A stretch of 64,000 nucleotides of DNA from Murimonas intestini (lineage in GTDB: Bacteria; Bacillota; Clostridia; Lachnospirales; Lachnospiraceae). The stretch covers positions 1 to 64,000 of the forward strand of contig NZ_JANKBI010000022.1 of the NCBI RefSeq assembly GCF_024622195.1, given 5' to 3'. Below, in pieces: positions 53,148 through 61,931 of this stretch (within the stretch, counting starts at the first letter, position 1; each line of letters starts with the position of its first letter). The translations under genes and the position numbers were made by a program. Below the pieces are notes generated by a model. That model was not told where the DNA came from, ran no database searches, and saw only the letters and a program-made list of their open reading frames with translations.

Positions 53148-54034
53148 CTTCTTTTCCCCTCCTCCTCTTTATTGGAAAGCAGTGTATTTATCAGCATCAA
53201 TGCACACAGGCACTGAAGGATCAGGACAACTGCCACCGTACATCCGTAGCCGTATTTTCTTAATTTAAACGCACTCCTGAAGGTCATATATGTCAGACTG
53301 TAAGTAGCTGTCCCCGGCCCTCCCTGGGTAAGCAGCTGCATCTGCGCATATATATTAAACCCGCCTGTCACAGCAAAGATAAGGCATGTGCGCAGCGTAT
53401 CCTTCATCATAGGAATGATGATCCTGAAATTTGTCTGCCATCTGGATGCCCCGTCTATGCTGCTGGCCTCAATATATTCACTGGGTATAGCGTTTGCAGA
53501 AGAATACATGATGACAAACTCATATCCCATATACTGCCAGGCATTCACAAATGCAATGACAAAGATCGCTATAGATTTATCAGACAGCCAATCCTGCTGA
53601 TAGGAAGATCCCAGCATTTCCAGGACACGGTTGATCAGGCCGATCTCCGGATTCAGTATGGAAGACCACAGCTGGCATACTGCCGTCACTGATAAAACTA
53701 CCGGTATAAAGAAGCTGGTTTTAATAAATTTTTTGCATTTTATGCGTTTGTCTAAAAGCAGCAGGGTCAGAAACAATCCCACAATGACCTGAAGCAGCAC
53801 CAGCACCCCTGCCACCAGAAGGCCATTCTTAAAAGACCTGGCAAATAATTTGTCCTGAAACAGCTTTATGTAATTATCTATTCCGACAAAGGTCCCGCCA
53901 GTCAGCCCGTCCCAGTCATAGAAACTTTTTATTCCGGTCTGCAGTACCGGATAAAAGGCAATCAGTCCGAAGAACAGCAGACAGGGCATTGTAAAAATAA
54001 AAATCGTCTTTTTATCAGCCAGCATTTTATTCAT
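53123..54034 (-). CDS. ABC sugar permease (MalF type), module B
   Basis: First permease of the importer, 303 residues. The N-terminus has KTIFIFTMPCLLFFGLIAFYPVLQTGIKSFYDWDG. The EAA loop is YIEASSIDGASRWQTNFRIIIPMM and the stretch LLTQGGPGTATYSLTYMTF follows. The ATG at 54034 has AAGGAGA in front; the frame extends 13 codons upstream into the hairpin region without support. It is separated from the binding-protein gene by 105 bp containing a strong hairpin. Confidence 0.92.
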   Translation of the reverse strand: MNKMLADKKTIFIFTMPCLLFFGLIAFYPVLQTGIKSFYDWDGLTGGTFVGIDNYIKLFQDKLFARSFKNGLLVAGVLVLLQVIVGLFLTLLLLDKRIKCKKFIKTSFFIPVVLSVTAVCQLWSSILNPEIGLINRVLEMLGSSYQQDWLSDKSIAIFVIAFVNAWQYMGYEFVIMYSSANAIPSEYIEASSIDGASRWQTNFRIIIPMMKDTLRTCLIFAVTGGFNIYAQMQLLTQGGPGTATYSLTYMTFRSAFKLRKYGYGCTVAVVLILQCLCALMLINTLLSNKEEEGKRRWRKRSVQ

Positions 54035-54057
54035 ATATTTCTCCTTATAAGAACGAA

Positions 54058-54074
54058 GGTGCGCAATGCGCACC
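54058..54074 (-). repeat. GC-rich hairpin between binding protein and permeases
   Basis: GGTGCGC-AAT-GCGCACC, a perfect 7-bp stem, within a G/C-rich 54035-54139 spacer that also holds several CGCGCG runs. It lies between the first and second genes of the module B operon, where it may stabilise the binding-protein mRNA or dampen readthrough. Confidence 0.6.
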
Positions 54075-54139
54075 CCCGCGAGTCTGTAACTTGGATAGCG
54101 CAGCTTTTGTTCCGCGCGCGCAGCGGCCCTCTGTTTTTG

Positions 54140-55504
54140 TCAGTTTGCAGAATCCACCAGATCATCGATCGTGTCGATCACTTCCTGTGCATCCATGCCT
54201 GTCAGCATCTCCTGAAGCGTTTCCACAAACGGTGTTGAAAATTCTACGTTTGGCAGCGCATGTGTCCATGTAGTATCGAAGGTCATCTTTGATATCTCCT
54301 CCCCTTCTTTTATGGAAAGTTCAGGGATCTCTATCTCTGGTTTGATATCAGGATCAATAGAGATGATCTTCGGTATCTTTGCCTGGTAAATATAGCCTCC
54401 TATGATAGATTCCTCAGCAAAGATGGCAGCTACATCTGCTACAAGATCCGGATCTTCTGTTGTTGCTGACACAGCTACACCCTCATAGGAAAAGCCGCCT
54501 GCAAACGCATATGGATTCTGCTCATTTTCTTTTCCCGCATCTGCCATAGGATAGGACTCAAAATATCCCAGGTCGTCTCCCAGCTTTTCTGTCAGTGAGC
54601 TGATATCCCAGTCTCCATTTATAAACATTGCTGCCTGGCCTGTAGTAAACAGGCTTTGGGCTGTCTCATAATCAGTAGATGTGGCTCCTGCCTCAAAGAA
54701 CCCTAAGTCAACCAGGTCTATCATTTTTGTAATTGCCTTTGTGTATCCTTCATCAGACGCATGGGCTTTTCCCTCTGAAAGTGCCTTCAGGCCGCCTGTA
54801 TTATATTTCATGGCAAACATATCAAAAAATCCGCCGATGACAAAACCTTCCTTTGCAAAGATTGAACAGGGAATGATATCTTTTTCTATCAGCTTCTCTG
54901 AAGCCTCTTTCAGTTCCTCGTAATTTTCAGGAATCTTTATGCCGTTCTCTTCGAAGACTCTTTTATTATAATACAGGAGCAGTGCCTGTGCCCCTCCATC
55001 CGGGAAAATATATGCTTTCCCGTCCGTATAATAAGGCGTATCTTTAGCTGAATCCAGAAGAATGTCCTCATAACCTGTTGACTTCACATATTCATCCAGA
55101 ACAAGAAGACTGCCGCTGGTAGAGAGAGCTGCCACATCACCTGCATTCACATGCATAATATCAGGAAGATCACCTGTTGCCGCCCGTGTCTTTAATGTCT
55201 GTCCATCATCCTGGGGGTGTGCTTCGATTTCAAATTCCAGATTCGGGTACTTCTCTTTTACTTTGCTTACAGCATAGTCTATTGCCGGCTTCTCTTCCTC
55301 GCCATAGTGAGAAAAAATCTTCAGTGTTCTTTTTGCCTCTCCCTGCTTTGTTCTTTCCTGCTTCGTCTCCACTATCCTGGCCTGTTCTTCTTCATCCTGA
55401 ATTTTCTTATCACCATCCTGTATTCCGCTTCCTGCACTGCAGCCTGCCAGCATAGACACTGCCATCGCTCCGGCCATTATTACGCTCAACATTTTCTTCT
55501 TCAT
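54140..55504 (-). CDS. Lipoprotein sugar-binding protein, module B
   Basis: Family 1 solute-binding lipoprotein of 454 residues. The signal peptide ends in a textbook lipobox (VSMLAGCSAGSG; Cys22), followed by a charged linker (about 25-60, rich in Glu, Gln and Lys) before the ligand-binding fold (LKIFSHYGEEEKPAIDYAV). AAGGAGGAA precedes the ATG. It is first gene of the module B operon and probably binds a fucosylated or alpha-galactosylated oligosaccharide. It is divergent from the second kinase/regulator pair. Confidence 0.92.
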   Translation of the reverse strand: MKKKMLSVIMAGAMAVSMLAGCSAGSGIQDGDKKIQDEEEQARIVETKQERTKQGEAKRTLKIFSHYGEEEKPAIDYAVSKVKEKYPNLEFEIEAHPQDDGQTLKTRAATGDLPDIMHVNAGDVAALSTSGSLLVLDEYVKSTGYEDILLDSAKDTPYYTDGKAYIFPDGGAQALLLYYNKRVFEENGIKIPENYEELKEASEKLIEKDIIPCSIFAKEGFVIGGFFDMFAMKYNTGGLKALSEGKAHASDEGYTKAITKMIDLVDLGFFEAGATSTDYETAQSLFTTGQAAMFINGDWDISSLTEKLGDDLGYFESYPMADAGKENEQNPYAFAGGFSYEGVAVSATTEDPDLVADVAAIFAEESIIGGYIYQAKIPKIISIDPDIKPEIEIPELSIKEGEEISKMTFDTTWTHALPNVEFSTPFVETLQEMLTGMDAQEVIDTIDDLVDSAN

Positions 55505-55694
55505 TACCGTTCCTCCTTATGTTTTCTGATATCTTTATTATTCCATATCCTCTTTATATCTTCCAGGCTTCTGAGGGCCGGAAATAGAAAGATTCAAGAC
55601 TGTTTTCCCATCCAATTCCTTCCATTTGTACAAATCAGGACTTTTTGTAAAATTCAGGCAGGTTGGCCAATTCTCTTTTATCTTTCTCCTCCTA

Positions 55695-55703
55695 TGTTAT
55701 AAT
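55695..55703 (+). promoter_or_regulatory. Module B kinase promoter, extended -10
   Basis: TGTTATAAT: TG at 55695-55696 and TATAAT at 55698-55703, with a weak -35. It lies 46 bp before the kinase start. Confidence 0.5.
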
Positions 55704-55749
55704 AAGCACATAGACACTAAGAAGATATCATTATAAGCAGGTGAAAATT

Positions 55750-57504
55750 ATGGAAAATACCGGGAATAAGATTGTCTCACGTTTTTTTGAACTGTCTCTG
55801 AAGAAAAAGCTTGTACTCATCATACTGTTCTGCATTTTTGCCCAGAATATCTTCCTGCTGCTGTTTTCAAACAGACTGCTGAACCGCCAGGAGATCAAAA
55901 CAGCCCAGCAGCATGTGGATAATGAATGCTTTCTCATCAATAAGCAGCTGGAAAATATGTATCAGAATACAACCCTTTGTGCAAATGAATTGATTAAAGA
56001 AATAAACCAGATCCTGTCTAAAAAAACATCAGGCGCATCACTGCAAAGAAGCATCACTTATTCTCTTAATTATAACCTGCACCTTTTTCCGTTCCTCACA
56101 TCCATCATCTATTATCCTGAAGACGGACAGCCTATTGCTGCAGGTTCATCAGGGACTATAGACCCCTCCCTCATCCGGGACTCCATTCTGGACAGCCTCA
56201 CCAGCCCCATGCCGCCTGAAAATATTTTTCTCCCCCTGGAATGGCGCCCCTGCCTGGGTATTTCAGACGAACCGGTGCTCACATTCTATAAAAAGGTATT
56301 ACATATTGATTCCGGGATAACGCTGGGGCACCTGCTTCTCACCATGAAGGAATCTTCTGTATCTGCCCTTTTTACGAACTCCTCCCAGCACTATTACCTG
56401 ATAGACGGTGCTTACCAGATCGTGTCTTCCACTGACAAGGCGGAAGTGCTAAAACAATGTCCTGATGAATTAACGACAGCTGTTTCCCCTTCCATTACTG
56501 GAAACACATCGCTTACAATAGGCGGTATGGAATATTTCCTGTCCTGGCATCCCATTGACAGCCTGGGGTTCACCCTTGTTAATCAGATCCCCATGTCTGA
56601 ACTGACAGCAAATATCTCCTACAACAGCCTTCTGCTGCTGTGTGTGGGAATCCTGACATGTCTTACTGTTTTCATGTTTATTGCGCTCTTTACACATATG
56701 ATAACAAAGCCTCTGGGATATTTAAATACGAAAATACAGAATGTGGAACACGGCGATCTTAAAACACGTTCTACTTTGGCTCGCCAGGATGAAATAGGCA
56801 GGATCTCAGACAGCTTTAATGCCATGGTCTCAGAAATTGATAAATTGACAGAATGTATGAAGGAGGAGCAGAAGCAGAAAAGAAAATATGAACTGTCACT
56901 GATCCAGTCGCAGATAAATCCCCATTTCTTCTATAATGTCCTGGATGTGATATATGTAATGTGTTATCAGAAGGATACAGAAAATGCCGCCACAGTCACA
57001 AGATACCTGGCCAATTACTACAGGAATTCTCTGAGCAACGGGCAGGAAGTCATTTCCCTGCAGGATGAATTTGATATTGTAAAAAATTATCTGGCTATCC
57101 AGAAATACCGCTATCAGGATATCCTGAATTATGATATCGTTCTGGATCCCATGACCGCCTCATGCAAGGTTCCTAAAATGACTCTTCAGCCCCTGGTGGA
57201 AAATGCTCTCTACCACGGCTTAAAGGAGAGCCGTCACGGCGGCTGCATCCGCATCATAGGCCGTTTCCTGTGCGGTAAGATACTGCTGGCCGTGTCTGAC
57301 AACGGCAACGGCATGACAGAGGAATACTTAAAAGAGCTCTTCGAAACAGAGGAGCAAGAACACCATTTTGGAATGCAGAGTGTAAAAAAACGTCTGATCC
57401 TGTATTACAACACAAGCTGCAGATTCCGTGTATTCACGAAACCGGGACTGGGCACAACTGTCCTGATCATGATCCCTGCCAGTCCTCTTACAGAGACTCT
57501 TTAA
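55750..57504 (+). CDS. Sensor histidine kinase (YesM type), module B
   Basis: Membrane sensor kinase of 584 residues. TM1 is about 20-42 (KKLVLIILFCIFAQNIFLLLF), an extracellular sensing domain covers about 45-295, TM2 about 295-320 (LLLLCVGILTCLTVFMFIALF), and HAMP follows (ITKPLGYLNTKIQNVEHGDLKTRS). The kinase core has the His in QSQINPHFFYNVLDVI (about 393), QPLVENALYHGLK and SDNGNGMTEEY. ATG at 55750 is chosen because AGGTG lies 8 nt upstream; a GTG nine bases earlier is part of that site. It is followed 16 bp later by the response regulator and mirrors module A. Confidence 0.93.
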   Translation: MENTGNKIVSRFFELSLKKKLVLIILFCIFAQNIFLLLFSNRLLNRQEIKTAQQHVDNECFLINKQLENMYQNTTLCANELIKEINQILSKKTSGASLQRSITYSLNYNLHLFPFLTSIIYYPEDGQPIAAGSSGTIDPSLIRDSILDSLTSPMPPENIFLPLEWRPCLGISDEPVLTFYKKVLHIDSGITLGHLLLTMKESSVSALFTNSSQHYYLIDGAYQIVSSTDKAEVLKQCPDELTTAVSPSITGNTSLTIGGMEYFLSWHPIDSLGFTLVNQIPMSELTANISYNSLLLLCVGILTCLTVFMFIALFTHMITKPLGYLNTKIQNVEHGDLKTRSTLARQDEIGRISDSFNAMVSEIDKLTECMKEEQKQKRKYELSLIQSQINPHFFYNVLDVIYVMCYQKDTENAATVTRYLANYYRNSLSNGQEVISLQDEFDIVKNYLAIQKYRYQDILNYDIVLDPMTASCKVPKMTLQPLVENALYHGLKESRHGGCIRIIGRFLCGKILLAVSDNGNGMTEEYLKELFETEEQEHHFGMQSVKKRLILYYNTSCRFRVFTKPGLGTTVLIMIPASPLTETL

Positions 57505-57520
57505 TAGAAGGAGAAATACT

Positions 57521-59110
57521 ATGATTAACGTATTGATTGCTGATGATGAGATACTTTTCAGAAACTATATGCTGACTGCGGTTGACTGGAACGAGCTGGG
57601 TTTTTCTATCTGCTGCGTGGCTCAGAATGGTGAGGAGGCATTAAATTCCCTCACCTCCTTCCGGGTCGATATTGCTTTCTTAGATATAAATATGCCTTAT
57701 GCGGACGGCATCAGTGTGGCATCCCGCATACGAAGTGAATCACCTGATACGCTGATCGTATTTATTACAGGTTACTCAGACTTCACTTATACACAGAAAG
57801 CCATCCAGCTGAAAATTGAAGATTACCTGCTCAAACCTTTTTCCCCTGAGGACCTGACAAAGCTCTTAAAGCAGCTGAAGCAGAAAACCGCCCTGCTCCG
57901 CTCACGCCAAAAGGCTGAACGGCAGGCAAACCAGCTGATGATGGAACAATATTTTAATTCCCTGCTGGGCTTCTGCGAACAGAGTCCCGGCATTACATCC
58001 CCATCACTTTTCCCTGACTCCCCCTGGAATATCTCTGAGTATTTCATGGCCGCCGTGGTGGAAATCGGCTATCTGGGCGTAATTGAATCCAGCCATGAAA
58101 ACCTTCCCCTCTGGAAGTTTTCCATACAGAACTGCCTGGAGGAGACGCTGTCTGTACCGGGAAAATTATTTATATTTAACATTCCCTGTGACAGGATCGT
58201 AGTCCTTTTTAACTTTAAGGACTATGCGTCTGCTGCCACCTACCCCTACAGCAGGCTGCAAAAGGCTGCGGACCTGATCCGCTCCTGGTTTTCTGTCACA
58301 CTGTCCATAGGCATAGGTGAGCTGGAAAAGGGTATTGATTCTATTCCCGTATCATTTAAAAAAGCGCTCCTCGCCCTGCAGGCCAGAAGCACAAAAGAGG
58401 AAGGAAATCTTTTCTATCATAAAGACACAGATCTGCAGTTCTCGAAAGGTTTCTACAATCTGGAACTCCACAACCAGGTCATGTTTGCGCTGCGCCAAAA
58501 CAACCTTTCTGAGCTCTCAGAAATCTTAGAAGGACTTGAGAAGGAGATACTGACAAAACACTACGATTCTGATACCGTTCAGACTATTTTTACCTCCATA
58601 TTTTCCCTGTGCCTTGCTTTTGTCATGGAGAAGGACGGAAATGTTATGGATATACTGGACCAGGATTTTGTCCGCTACCAGTCCTGCTTTGCCGGTTCGG
58701 ACATCCGTGAGAGCTGCCGCTTTTTATATTCTCTGTTTGAGAAGGTCCTCGCCAGATACTCCAGCATAAAATCCACCCGCTCCTTAGATGTGATCCGGAA
58801 AGTGCAGGAATATGTGGCCGGACACTATATGGAGGATACACTCTCAGTGGAGGATATCGCCGCCTATGTTATTCTAGATTCCAGCTATATACGCAAGCTA
58901 TTCAATAAATACATGAAATGTACTATAACGAACTTCATCCTTACGACAAGGATGGAGCATGCCAGGCAGTTATTAGAAGACGGAGAGACAAATATTACTT
59001 ATATTGCATCCCTTACGGGCTACAAGGATTCCGGTTATTTCAGCAAATGCTTTAAAAAGTATTATGGTGTATCACCAAAGGCTTATTCACATTTAAGGTC
59101 CTGCCCATGA
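57521..59110 (+). CDS. AraC-type response regulator (YesN type), module B
   Basis: Response regulator of 529 residues. Receiver domain with phospho-acceptor Asp55 (IAFLDINMP) and YLLKPFSPEDL; an unassigned middle region; a C-terminal AraC HTH pair (about 430-527) with IAAYVILDSSYIRKLFNKYMKCTITNFI and ITYIASLTGYKDSGYFSKCFKKYYGVSPKAY. AAGGAGA precedes the ATG. It is co-transcribed with its kinase and is expected to activate the divergent GH32/GH95 operon. It ends 9 bp from the convergent HD-domain gene. Confidence 0.94.
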   Translation: MINVLIADDEILFRNYMLTAVDWNELGFSICCVAQNGEEALNSLTSFRVDIAFLDINMPYADGISVASRIRSESPDTLIVFITGYSDFTYTQKAIQLKIEDYLLKPFSPEDLTKLLKQLKQKTALLRSRQKAERQANQLMMEQYFNSLLGFCEQSPGITSPSLFPDSPWNISEYFMAAVVEIGYLGVIESSHENLPLWKFSIQNCLEETLSVPGKLFIFNIPCDRIVVLFNFKDYASAATYPYSRLQKAADLIRSWFSVTLSIGIGELEKGIDSIPVSFKKALLALQARSTKEEGNLFYHKDTDLQFSKGFYNLELHNQVMFALRQNNLSELSEILEGLEKEILTKHYDSDTVQTIFTSIFSLCLAFVMEKDGNVMDILDQDFVRYQSCFAGSDIRESCRFLYSLFEKVLARYSSIKSTRSLDVIRKVQEYVAGHYMEDTLSVEDIAAYVILDSSYIRKLFNKYMKCTITNFILTTRMEHARQLLEDGETNITYIASLTGYKDSGYFSKCFKKYYGVSPKAYSHLRSCP

Positions 59111-59119
59111 CAGTACCGT

Positions 59120-59692
59120 CTATTCTGTGCTCTCCGGCGGGATATGACGCCGGGTCTCTGCATCCAGCTCTCTGCGAAGTTCTCTGAGCAGTTCATCTGC
59201 CTCAAAATACTTCCTGCCATATTCCAGATTGAATTCATAGTCAAAATCTTCCGGATTCCTTCCCTGATTATGCTGGATGATGGTTTCGGCCTTGTCCAGA
59301 GCCTTCACAAGGTGAGCTTCCGGCGTCAGATTTTCGTCATATTCCCGCCAGATATCGAGCCACTTCTTCCCAGAACTGCCCGGCAGAAGTGAAAACACCT
59401 TTTCCACAGACTGCTTTTCCTTCTTATGCTTCAGCTCCTCATCAGGCCTGAGCGCAGCTGATATATCTCCGTCGTATATCTCTCCTAAGTCATGCACAAG
59501 ACACAGCTGGTACACTCTGACCGCATCAAGGCAGGGATATTCCTCCAGAAATACACCTGCTAAAAGCGCCAGACGCCAGGAATGCTCAGCTGTGCTCTCC
59601 TGCCTGCCCCGGGCAGTCCACGCTGTTCTCAGAGTTGATTTCAGGTTTTCCGTCTCTCTGATAAAGTCCAGATATTCTGTAATTTTTTCCAT
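59120..59692 (-). CDS. HD-domain 5'-nucleotidase-like protein (YfbR/HDDC2 type)
   Basis: HD-superfamily phosphohydrolase of 190 residues. The metal ligands are visible as STAEHSWRLALLAG (first His) and LVHDLGEIYDGDISA (the HD pair), with a later Asp in VKALDKAETIIQHN. YfbR-type enzymes remove phosphate from deoxynucleoside monophosphates; members with this pattern are widespread and not all characterised. The start at 59692 follows AGGAGGA. It is transcribed singly, convergent with the module B regulator. Confidence 0.85.
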   Translation of the reverse strand: MEKITEYLDFIRETENLKSTLRTAWTARGRQESTAEHSWRLALLAGVFLEEYPCLDAVRVYQLCLVHDLGEIYDGDISAALRPDEELKHKKEKQSVEKVFSLLPGSSGKKWLDIWREYDENLTPEAHLVKALDKAETIIQHNQGRNPEDFDYEFNLEYGRKYFEADELLRELRRELDAETRRHIPPESTE

Positions 59693-59769
59693 GTCTCTTT
59701 TCCTCCTGTATTTTGATTCTGCCCTCAAGCAGATGCTTTCCTTTTGGCTGATCTCACATCTGAGTATTA

Positions 59770-60321
59770 CTATTCAGCAACGTTCTGTAATTCATATGAT
59801 AATTCTTCCAAAATCTCCTCCGCCCCTTTTAACTGAGCCTGTACAATATAGAGGCTCTGCCTGGTATTCAGCACATAGATTTGAGGAACTTGCCCTCCTT
59901 CCATCTTACCGGTCTGTTTTTCTATTTCCAGGCTGTACTTTTGAAGCAGTCTGACACGTGCTCCTAACAAGTCAACCGCCATCTGTTTATCCAGGGCATT
60001 GATAAAAAACATACCTATATGAAAGGGTGTTATATCATAATCAAAATCTGAGAGATAGCCAGTAATTGTGTCCATAAACTCCTGCCTTCCCCTGTCAGTT
60101 ACTGTGTAGACTGTTTTATCCGGCATATTACCGGATTTTTCAATGCTTCCGGTAATATATCCCTTTTTTTCAGCCGCTTTGAGCGTTGCATATACGGTCG
60201 AACTGGCAATATTATACCACTCCCGGACATTCATTGTTGTCAGCCATTTATTCAGCTCATAAGCATTCACCGGCTGCTGTTCTATGATTCCAACAAGTAT
60301 TGTCATTGTCTTTGAAAACAT
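59770..60321 (-). CDS. PadR-family transcriptional regulator
   Basis: Winged-helix regulator of 183 residues. The N-terminal PadR domain has LVGIIEQQPVNAYELNKWLTTM and IASSTVYATLKAAEKKGYITG, with the wing VYTVTDRGRQEF. A helical C-terminal dimerisation part follows (about 90-183). AAGGAGG precedes the ATG at 60321. It is divergent from the creatininase-family gene, and a perfect 18-bp palindrome sits on the promoter between them, so it most likely represses that gene and itself. Confidence 0.9.
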   Translation of the reverse strand: MFSKTMTILVGIIEQQPVNAYELNKWLTTMNVREWYNIASSTVYATLKAAEKKGYITGSIEKSGNMPDKTVYTVTDRGRQEFMDTITGYLSDFDYDITPFHIGMFFINALDKQMAVDLLGARVRLLQKYSLEIEKQTGKMEGGQVPQIYVLNTRQSLYIVQAQLKGAEEILEELSYELQNVAE

Positions 60322-60332
60322 AAAATACCTCC

Positions 60333-60373
60333 TTGACATTGCTATGTATATATACTACTCTATATATAGAGTA
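60333..60373 (+). promoter_or_regulatory. Creatininase-gene promoter with 18-bp palindrome
   Basis: TTGACA (60333-60338) and TACTCT (60356-60361) are 17 bp apart on the plus strand. The perfect palindrome TACTCTATATATAGAGTA (60356-60373) starts at the -10, so a bound PadR dimer would block polymerase. Confidence 0.65.
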
Positions 60374-60461
60374 TTTATTTTAATTTATTATTCAATCATA
60401 ACATCCTGCTGTAAAATTGGGAAGATGAATAACTTAATAAAATCAAAGGAGGCATATAAAA

Positions 60462-61307
60462 ATGATCTGTGATTTACTTACACTGAACTGGGAAGAAATA
60501 TCCCGGCAGGCTCCCGGAAAACTTGTTGTCTTTCTGGGTATAGCGCCTGTTGAGGAACATGGCAGGCATCTGCCCACAGGAGTAGATTTTTATGAGACAA
60601 GATACTGGATAGACGGCGCCATCAGATTTCTGGAAAATGAACACCCGGATTACTGCTACGGGACGCTTCCCGTAATTCCTCTGGGGTTCGCTGATATGGG
60701 CATGTTTCCCGGCAATATCCATGTAAGCAGAAAGTTGATATTTGATGTTATATACGAAACTGTAAAGGCTGTTGCAAATTGGGGTGTTAAACACATCATC
60801 GTGATTTCAGGACATGCTGACCCTCTTCACTCAATTGCCATAGAACAGGCTTGTGAAAAAATAAATACAGAAAATGGCATAACAGCCTTTGCCCCTATGG
60901 GCTCCATATTTAATGCCAACCAAAAAGGTATTGTCTCCGAACAGCCGGAAGAACTTACTGAGAATACCCGGAAATATCCAAATGACTTTCACGCCGGCTG
61001 GATTGAGACTTCATGTATGCTGGAAATTGCACCCGAATATGTAAGCCCTGACTATCATACAAGGCCGGATATTTCCCTCAGCGGCAGAGATATGATGGAT
61101 CCCGTCAGGACCGCCGCCCTCATCAGGGATGAAGGACATATCGGTTATCCTTCAAGGGCCTCCGCAAAGCTGGGCGCCATGCTGAATATGGATATGTCAC
61201 GGCAGATAAAAGAAGCCGTCTGCAGGTTCCTTGACAGAAAAGGGTATCAGTGTTATGAAAAGCACCCTTTATACGATATTCCTGGTTTCAGGATAACAGA
61301 TATTTAA
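60462..61307 (+). CDS. Creatininase-family amidohydrolase
   Basis: Metal-dependent amidohydrolase of 281 residues of the creatininase/MftE superfamily. The first motif APVEEHGRHLPTGVDF gives Glu31, His33 and Asp42, with the same spacing as Glu34, His36 and Asp45 of Pseudomonas creatininase. SGHAD gives His118, with Asp120 where creatininase has Glu122. HAGWIETSCML matches the HAGxxETS motif. AAAGGAGG precedes the ATG. Creatinine, creatine-like or formamide substrates are all possible, so no gene name is given. Divergent PadR control suggests induction by a small, perhaps aromatic or xenobiotic, compound (inference). Confidence 0.88.
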   Translation: MICDLLTLNWEEISRQAPGKLVVFLGIAPVEEHGRHLPTGVDFYETRYWIDGAIRFLENEHPDYCYGTLPVIPLGFADMGMFPGNIHVSRKLIFDVIYETVKAVANWGVKHIIVISGHADPLHSIAIEQACEKINTENGITAFAPMGSIFNANQKGIVSEQPEELTENTRKYPNDFHAGWIETSCMLEIAPEYVSPDYHTRPDISLSGRDMMDPVRTAALIRDEGHIGYPSRASAKLGAMLNMDMSRQIKEAVCRFLDRKGYQCYEKHPLYDIPGFRITDI

Positions 61308-61316
61308 TCCTCATCA

Positions 61317-61343
61317 GAGGGGTGCCCACCGGCGCCCCTTTCA
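61317..61343 (+). terminator. Possible terminator, creatininase gene
   Basis: AGGGGTGCC and GGCGCCCCT pair with one wobble or mismatch, followed by TTTC. It overlaps the stop of the convergent flavodoxin gene. Confidence 0.45.
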
Positions 61344-61865
61344 CAGCGCCCTGGCATACTCAAGAAGAGGTTCAGTCTGCTCCTTTGAACTGCAGTCAAA
61401 TGAATGCGATACCATGCGGTATGCCTCACTCTCACCCCCAGACTTTTTCAGCATCTTCCTGAACAGACTCATCAGCACTCTGTCCACAGTCCCCATCTTC
61501 TCGTAGGAAAGTCCGCCATGGAAATAGAAGACCCTTATCCTCTCCCTCTGTGCCCCTGTCAGATCCTTTAAATTCATTTCTATAGCTTTCTCAACCTCAG
61601 GCGAATCAGGCGGGGTAGCCCCTGTGGCATACACAATAATGCGTTTTCCCTCAAGCGCGGGCAGCTTCTCCTTAAACCACTTAAACCCTTTAATACTCCC
61701 TGCATGGGCCCAGCCCCCGAAAATAACACACTCATACTGTGACAGATCTGCCTTGTCACGCTCCTTATAGGGAATCATCTGATATCCCAGCTCCTCACAT
61801 ATCCATTTGGCATACCTCTCAGTGAAACCTGTCTTGCTGTTGTAAATAACTATTCCTTTTTTCAT
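61341..61865 (-). CDS. Flavodoxin-domain protein
   Basis: Small FMN-binding protein of 174 residues. The phosphate-binding loop is IVIYNSKTGFTERYAKWI (4-21), and VIFGGWAHAGSIKGFKWF and IIVYATGATPP are the other two flavin-contact loops. The length and C-terminal extension resemble the HemG-like Flavodoxin_5 group rather than electron-carrier flavodoxins. The start at 61865 follows AGGAGGG. It is 66 bp downstream of the TetR gene in one operon, so its expression is probably controlled by that repressor. Confidence 0.88.
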   Translation of the reverse strand: MKKGIVIYNSKTGFTERYAKWICEELGYQMIPYKERDKADLSQYECVIFGGWAHAGSIKGFKWFKEKLPALEGKRIIVYATGATPPDSPEVEKAIEMNLKDLTGAQRERIRVFYFHGGLSYEKMGTVDRVLMSLFRKMLKKSGGESEAYRMVSHSFDCSSKEQTEPLLEYARAL

Positions 61866-61931
61866 TTCTTTATCCCTCCTGATTTTCCACTCCACTGCAC
61901 TGACTCCAGCCAGCACAGCCGCCTGTATTCG

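Noticed and set aside
55532..55665. Direct repeats TCTTTAT..TTCCA and TCAGG in the module B intergenic region as regulator sites
   Set aside because: They are imperfect, A/T-rich or wrongly placed relative to a promoter that I could not define; too weak to call.
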